A DNA stretch of 6,368 nt from an uncultured Alphaproteobacteria bacterium. GTDB lineage: Bacteria > Pseudomonadota > Alphaproteobacteria > Rhizobiales > Pleomorphomonadaceae. Every line of letters starts with the position of its first letter. Position 1 is the first letter of the stretch. Both the position numbers and the translations under genes were made by a program. The stretch spans positions 1 to 6,368 of the forward strand of contig CALCDT010000091.1 in assembly GCA_937900425.1 (NCBI GenBank), read 5' to 3'. This document shows, in pieces, positions 1 to 6,368 of this stretch. The notes beneath the pieces are model-generated. The model did not search any database. It saw nothing but the letters and a program-made list of their open reading frames with translations, and was not told the DNA's origin.

Positions 1-489
1 GGCGGGGGCGGCGGCCTGGGCCGGGGCCGCGGCGCCCGACTTGATCGCCGAGAGCACGTCCTCCTTCAGCACCTGGCCGCGCTTGCCCGAGCCGGCGTCG
101 ACGGAGACGCCGGTCTCGGCCATCAGCCGCTGGGCCGAGGGCGCCGGCGGCATCGACGTCGACGCCGGTGCGGGGGCCTTCGCCGGTTCGGGAGCGGCGG
201 TCGCGGCCGGCTTTTCGGGGGCCTTCGCCGACGCGGGCGCGGCGGCCGCGCCGCCGGCCTCCATGGTGCCGAGCAGGGCGCCGACCTCGACGGTCTCTCC
301 GTCGGCGACGAGGATCTCGGAGAGCACGCCGCTCGCCGGCGCCGGCACCTCGATCGTCACCTTGTCGGTCTCGAGCTCGACCAGCGGCTCGTCGGCCGTG
401 ACGCTCTCGCCGGCCTTCTTGTACCAGCGGCCGATGGTCGCCTCGGTCACGGACTCGCCGAGGGTGGGAACGCGGATTTCGGTGGCCAT
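1..489 (-). CDS. sucB: Dihydrolipoyllysine-residue succinyltransferase, E2 of 2-oxoglutarate dehydrogenase (5' part, runs off the window)
   Basis: E2 core of the cytoplasmic 2-oxoglutarate dehydrogenase complex. It takes the succinyl group from E1 onto a swinging lipoyl-lysine and passes it to CoA. Only the first 163 codons are present. Residues 1-76 form a lipoyl domain starting MATEIRVPTLGESV; the lipoylated lysine is K43 in ELETDKVTIEV, the position expected for SucB. Residues about 78-112 are an Ala/Pro/Lys-rich flexible linker. Residues about 113-149 (MPPAPSAQRLMAETG through KRGQVLKEDVLSAI) match the peripheral subunit-binding domain that docks E1/E3. A second Ala/Pro linker then begins. 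The catalytic acyltransferase domain, with its HxxxDG motif, lies beyond the left edge. An in-frame ATG six bases upstream (495) is possible, but GAGAG at 499-503 sits 9 nt from the ATG at 489 and only 3 nt from the other, and homologues begin MATEIRV. The gene lies 102 nt after sucA, in the same operon. The lipoyl-domain sequence and the sucA neighbour favour SucB over pyruvate dehydrogenase E2. Confidence 0.96.
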   Translation of the reverse strand, partial: MATEIRVPTLGESVTEATIGRWYKKAGESVTADEPLVELETDKVTIEVPAPASGVLSEILVADGETVEVGALLGTMEAGGAAAAPASAKAPEKPAATAAPEPAKAPAPASTSMPPAPSAQRLMAETGVSVDAGSGKRGQVLKEDVLSAIKSGAAAPAQAAAPA

Positions 490-591
490 CGTCATCGTCT
501 CTCGTTGCGCGGATCGCCGTCCGCGGATCATCGGGTCGTCGACCGGGGCGAAGGGCCCGGCCGGAGGAGCGCGGCCGGCGCGCCGCCGGCC
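490..591 (-). other. sucA-sucB spacer with two small inverted repeats
   Basis: This 102-nt spacer has no gene. Right after the sucA stop codon is a GC-only inverted repeat, GGCCGGC at 573-579 pairing with GCCGGCC at 585-591 around a 5-nt loop. A second inverted repeat, CGCGGA at 508-513 with TCCGCG at 520-525 around a 6-nt loop, ends just upstream of the sucB ribosome binding site. Neither is followed by a T-tract. Intercistronic structures of this kind often set the relative amounts of E1 and E2 message, but that role is inferred here. At this GC content, short stems also arise by chance. Confidence 0.4.
499..503 (-). promoter_or_regulatory. Ribosome binding site of sucB
   Basis: GAGAG on the minus strand lies 9 nt before the ATG at 489 and 3 nt before the in-frame ATG at 495. 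The spacing favours 489 as the start. This is a moderate Shine-Dalgarno match. Confidence 0.55.
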
Positions 592-3573
<2,982 letters not shown>

Positions 3574-3578
3574 CAAGG

Positions 3579-3599
3579 CTCCCGGGGGCATGTCCCCCG
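3579..3599 (-). promoter_or_regulatory. sucA ribosome binding site with abutting hairpin
   Basis: On the minus strand GGGAG (3583-3579) lies 5 nt before the ATG at 3573. Directly upstream, CGGGGG and CCCCCG (3599-3594 and 3588-3583) form a perfect 6-bp stem around the 5-nt loop ACATG, and its last base pair includes the first G of GGGAG. The loop contains an in-frame alternative ATG (3591-3589), which has its own GGAGG at 3604-3600, 8 nt upstream. Folding could therefore affect which start is used or how well either is read. That effect is inferred; the repeat and the two starts are directly visible. Confidence 0.55.
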
Positions 3600-3617
3600 C
3601 CTCCGTCGTCGTCGGTT

Positions 3618-3638
3618 GGCGATGGGCGGACCCTCGCC
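3618..3638 (-). other. Bulged hairpin in the sucD-sucA spacer
   Basis: GGCGA plus GGG (3618-3622 and 3624-3626) pairs with CCC plus TCGCC (3631-3638), leaving one bulged base at 3623 and a 4-nt loop. In the minus-strand RNA the loop reads UCCG. It is one of several stems in the same spacer. No T-tract follows. Confidence 0.4.
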
Positions 3639-3647
3639 GATGAATGG

Positions 3648-3677
3648 GGCGGAAGGCGGGTCGGCCCGCCCTCCGCC
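3648..3677 (-). other. 13-bp GC-rich hairpin between sucD and sucA
   Basis: Two arms of 13 nt (3648-3660 and 3665-3677) pair around a 4-nt loop (CCGA in the sense RNA). All positions are Watson-Crick except one, which is a G-U wobble in the minus-strand transcript and an A-C mismatch on the plus strand, so the sense RNA folds better. This is the longest stem in the spacer. It could be a transcription attenuator, a barrier protecting the upstream mdh-sucCD message from 3' exonucleases, or a processing site. The bases after it (CCATTCATCGG) are not a U-tract, so a classical intrinsic terminator is unlikely. Confidence 0.55.
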
Positions 3678-3688
3678 GCAGTCTCTCT

Positions 3689-3737
3689 CTCACGAGCCCG
3701 TGAGGACCGGTTTTCGCCGGTCGTCACGGACGTGACG
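3689..3737 (-). other. Three back-to-back hairpins in the sucD-sucA spacer
   Basis: Three perfect 6-bp inverted repeats follow one another with no gap. CTCACG and CGTGAG lie at 3689-3694 and 3699-3704 (4-nt loop). GACCGG and CCGGTC lie at 3705-3710 and 3717-3722 (6-nt loop, CGAAAA in the sense RNA). CGTCAC and GTGACG lie at 3722-3727 and 3732-3737 (4-nt loop). Adjacent stems share or abut their end bases, so stacking is possible. Function is unknown; structured intercistronic mRNA is the simplest reading. Confidence 0.45.
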
Positions 3738-3800
3738 GCCATGCCGGCCGCCGCGGGTCCGGGCTCGATCCCGGACCGCCGACGGACCGGCCGGCCGTCA
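3733..3800 (-). repeat. Nested palindromic element overlapping the sucD stop codon
   Basis: An inner perfect inverted repeat has 8-bp arms, GGTCCGGG (3756-3763) and CCCGGACC (3770-3777), around a 6-nt loop. An outer pair, TGACGGCC (3733-3740) and GGCCGTCA (3793-3800), encloses it, and its right arm contains the sucD stop codon. The inner core resembles the CCGGG/CCCGG-type intergenic palindromes that are dispersed in many rhizobial and related genomes (RIME- or REP-like). Whether this is a dispersed repeat here cannot be judged from one copy. It may instead be a 3' stabiliser for the sucCD part of the message. Confidence 0.4.
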
Positions 3801-4700
3801 GCCCTTCAGCACCTCGACGAGGGTCTTGCCGAGCTTGGCCGGGGACGGCGAGACGCGGATGCCCGCGCTCTCCATCGCCTCGATCTTGCTCTCCGCGCCG
3901 CCCTTGCCGCCGGAGACCACGGCGCCGGCGTGGCCCATGGTGCGTCCGGGCGGGGCGGTGCGGCCCGCGATGAAGCCGGCCATCGGCTTCTTGCGGCCCT
4001 TCTTCGCCTCGTCTTTCAGGAACTGGGCGGCGTCTTCCTCGGCGGCGCCGCCGATCTCGCCGATCATGATGATCGATTCCGTCGCCGGGTCGGCGAGGAA
4101 CATCTCCAGCACGTCGATGAACTCGGTGCCCTTCACCGGGTCGCCGCCGATGCCGACGGCGGTGGTCTGGCCGAGACCCTCGTTCGAGGTCTGGAACACC
4201 GCCTCGTAGGTCAGGGTTCCGGAGCGCGAGACGATGCCGACCGAGCCCTTCTTGAAGATCGAGCCCGGCATGATGCCGATCTTGCACTCCTCCGGCGTCA
4301 GCACGCCCGGGCAGTTCGGGCCGAGCAGGCGCGACTTCGAGGTGGCGAGCCGGGCCTTGACCTTCACCATGTCGGCGACCGGGATGCCCTCGGTGATGCA
4401 GACGATGAAGGGGATCTCGGCGTCGATCGCCTCGATGATGGCGGCGGCGGCGCCCGCCGGCGGCACGTAGACCACCGAGGCGTCGGCGCCGGTGGCCTCC
4501 TTCGCGTCGGCGACCGACGCGAAGATCGGTAGCTGCTCGCCGCCCTTGCCGGTCCACTTCTCACCGCCCTTGGCGGGGTGGACGCCGGCGACCATCTGTG
4601 TGCCGTAATAGGCGAGCGCCTGTTCGGTGTGGAAGGTGCCCGTCTTGCCGGTGAGGCCCTGGACGATGACCTTGGTGTTCTTGTCAACGAGAATGGACAT
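3798..4700 (-). CDS. sucD: Succinyl-CoA synthetase (ADP-forming) alpha subunit
   Basis: The CoA-binding, phosphohistidine-carrying subunit of succinyl-CoA synthetase. With SucC it converts succinyl-CoA, phosphate and NDP to succinate, CoA and NTP in the cytoplasm. The protein is 300 aa, slightly longer than E. coli SucD (289). Residues 1-20 lead into the CoA-binding Rossmann domain, with QGLTGKTGTFH at 14-24. CITEGIPVADM is at 101-111, and LLGPNCPGVLTPEECKIGIMPG at 125-146 is the strongly conserved central block. SRSGTLTYEA (158-167) and GIGGDPVKGT (183-192) follow. The catalytic histidine is H257 in GHAGAVVSGGKG (256-267). The gene starts 5 nt after the sucC stop; its likely ribosome binding site, AAAGG, lies within the last sucC codons, 9 nt from the ATG, so the two subunits are probably translationally coupled at equal levels. 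All key residues are present. The nucleotide used cannot be decided from this subunit. Confidence 0.98.
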   Translation of the reverse strand: MSILVDKNTKVIVQGLTGKTGTFHTEQALAYYGTQMVAGVHPAKGGEKWTGKGGEQLPIFASVADAKEATGADASVVYVPPAGAAAAIIEAIDAEIPFIVCITEGIPVADMVKVKARLATSKSRLLGPNCPGVLTPEECKIGIMPGSIFKKGSVGIVSRSGTLTYEAVFQTSNEGLGQTTAVGIGGDPVKGTEFIDVLEMFLADPATESIIMIGEIGGAAEEDAAQFLKDEAKKGRKKPMAGFIAGRTAPPGRTMGHAGAVVSGGKGGAESKIEAMESAGIRVSPSPAKLGKTLVEVLKG

Positions 4701-4705
4701 GTCGG

Positions 4706-5899
<1,194 letters not shown>

Positions 5900-5938
5900 A
5901 CGCTTCGTTCCCCCCGCAATCGGGTTCGGAGTGAAGAA

Positions 5939-5978
5939 CGGGCCCTGAAATCCGTCCCGGGCCCGGCCGCAGGGCGGC
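5939..5978 (-). other. Inverted repeats upstream of sucC
   Basis: CGGGCCC (5939-5945) and GGGCCCG (5959-5965) form a 7-bp stem with a 13-nt loop. GCCGC and GCGGC (5966-5970 and 5974-5978) form a small adjoining stem with a 3-nt loop. They lie in the sucC 5' leader, 24 nt upstream of the G-run that probably serves as the ribosome binding site. A role in sucC expression is possible but not shown. Such short GC stems are expected at some rate in DNA of this composition. Confidence 0.3.
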
Positions 5979-6045
5979 AGGCGACGTCATACACCAGACC
6001 GCCCCCACCCATCAGCGGGGCCGCCGGCAAAGCACCTGTGATGCG

Positions 6046-6067
6046 GCCCCGGGCCGCAGCCCGGGGC
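6046..6067 (-). other. Strong hairpin with UNCG-type tetraloop downstream of mdh
   Basis: A perfect 9-bp all-GC stem (GCCCCGGGC with GCCCGGGGC) closes a 4-nt loop, reading UGCG in the minus-strand RNA between a C-G closing pair. C(UNCG)G loops are known to be exceptionally stable. The stem begins 16 nt after the mdh stop codon. No U-tract follows (next bases CGCATCACAGG), so it may protect or define the 3' end of mdh message, or weaken read-through into sucC, rather than act as a classical intrinsic terminator. Confidence 0.55.
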
Positions 6068-6083
6068 GCTCCTCGACGACCGT

Positions 6084-6368
6084 TCAGGCGAGCTCGGGCT
6101 TGATGCCCTTGCAGGCGTCCATCAGGCCCTTGACCGCGCCGACCGACTTCTCGAAGCCGGCCTTCTCCTCGCCCTGGAGCTCGATCTCGATGACCTTCTC
6201 GACGCCGCCGGCGCCGATCACGATCGGCACGCCGACGTAGATGTCGGTGAGGCCGTACTGGCCCGAGAGATGGGCGGCGCACGGCAGCACGCGCTTCTTG
6301 TCCTTGAGGTAGCTCTCGGCCATGGCGATCGCCGAGGAGGCCGGGGCATAGAAGGCCGAGCCGGTCTT
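6084..6368 (-). CDS. mdh: Malate dehydrogenase, C-terminal part (5' end outside the window)
   Basis: NAD-dependent oxidation of malate to oxaloacetate, the last step of the TCA cycle, in the cytoplasm. Only the last 94 codons and the TGA stop are present. The frame is open through the right edge and reads KTGSAFYAPASSAIAMAESYL, then KKRVLPCAAHLSGQYG, IYVGVPIVIGAGGVEKVIEIEL, and ends KGLMDACKGIKPELA. This matches the C-terminal domain of the LDH-like (about 320-aa) malate dehydrogenases typical of Alphaproteobacteria; about 226 residues, including the NAD-binding Rossmann fold and catalytic His, lie off the window. The ATG at 6323 is an internal methionine and not the start. Placement directly upstream of sucCDAB is the standard alphaproteobacterial arrangement and supports Mdh over lactate dehydrogenase. 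Confidence 0.95.
   Translation of the reverse strand, partial: KTGSAFYAPASSAIAMAESYLKDKKRVLPCAAHLSGQYGLTDIYVGVPIVIGAGGVEKVIEIELQGEEKAGFEKSVGAVKGLMDACKGIKPELA

Noticed and set aside
508..529. Direct repeat CGCGGATC (508-515 and 522-529) as an operator
   Set aside because: Short, single pair, and better explained as part of the small inverted repeat there; no known regulator site recognised.
3648..3677. Classical Rho-independent terminator
   Set aside because: The stem is strong, but the downstream bases are CCATTCATCGG and not a T-tract, and sucA-sucB must be expressed downstream unless a second promoter exists.
3574..3693. N-terminal extension of SucA to the GTG at 3693
   Set aside because: The added 40 residues are Arg-rich and unlike SucA N-termini. 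They run through the hairpin-rich spacer, and good ribosome binding sites lie further downstream.
3574..3742. Small gene starting at the ATG at 3742 in the sucD-sucA spacer
   Set aside because: No Shine-Dalgarno sequence, runs into sucA out of frame, and shows no recognisable protein features.
5900..6083. Promoter for sucC in the mdh-sucC spacer
   Set aside because: I found no -35/-10 pair with acceptable sequence and spacing.

Overview
This window is a piece of a conserved TCA-cycle operon from a high-GC alphaproteobacterium, most likely of the Rhizobiales/Hyphomicrobiales type. All genes lie on the minus strand. In transcription order they are mdh (3' end only), sucC, sucD, sucA and sucB (5' end only). 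The order mdh-sucC-sucD-sucA-sucB is characteristic of Alphaproteobacteria; E. coli, for comparison, has sucABCD next to sdh and a separate mdh. The protein sequences also look alphaproteobacterial, for example the SucA N-terminus beginning MARQDSNETF. I cannot name a genus from the sequence alone.

Layout from the right edge leftward, the direction of transcription: the last 94 codons of malate dehydrogenase (6368-6084); a 184-nt spacer with a very stable hairpin; succinyl-CoA synthetase beta (5899-4706); a 5-nt gap; succinyl-CoA synthetase alpha (4700-3798); a 224-nt spacer packed with inverted repeats; 2-oxoglutarate dehydrogenase E1 (3573-592); a 102-nt spacer; and the first 163 codons of the dihydrolipoyl succinyltransferase E2 (489-1). 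No gene shows a frameshift or internal stop.

The genes cover consecutive reactions. SucA and SucB, with an E3 that is not in this window, turn 2-oxoglutarate into succinyl-CoA. SucCD turns succinyl-CoA into succinate with nucleoside triphosphate formation. Mdh oxidises malate to oxaloacetate. Their co-transcription would match flux through this half of the cycle.

There is no mobile element, CRISPR array, tRNA or rRNA, and no novel gene system that I can support. The strand opposite the genes carries very long open frames, including one of 1076 codons, but these are GC-driven shadows. The unusual material is in the spacers. The sucD-sucA spacer can fold into a row of hairpins, one of 13 bp whose only non-Watson-Crick position is a G-U wobble in the mRNA but an A-C mismatch on the other strand. 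Another hairpin abuts the sucA ribosome binding site and places an alternative start codon in its loop. No spacer hairpin is followed by a T-tract, so I read them as mRNA processing, stability or attenuation elements rather than classical intrinsic terminators.
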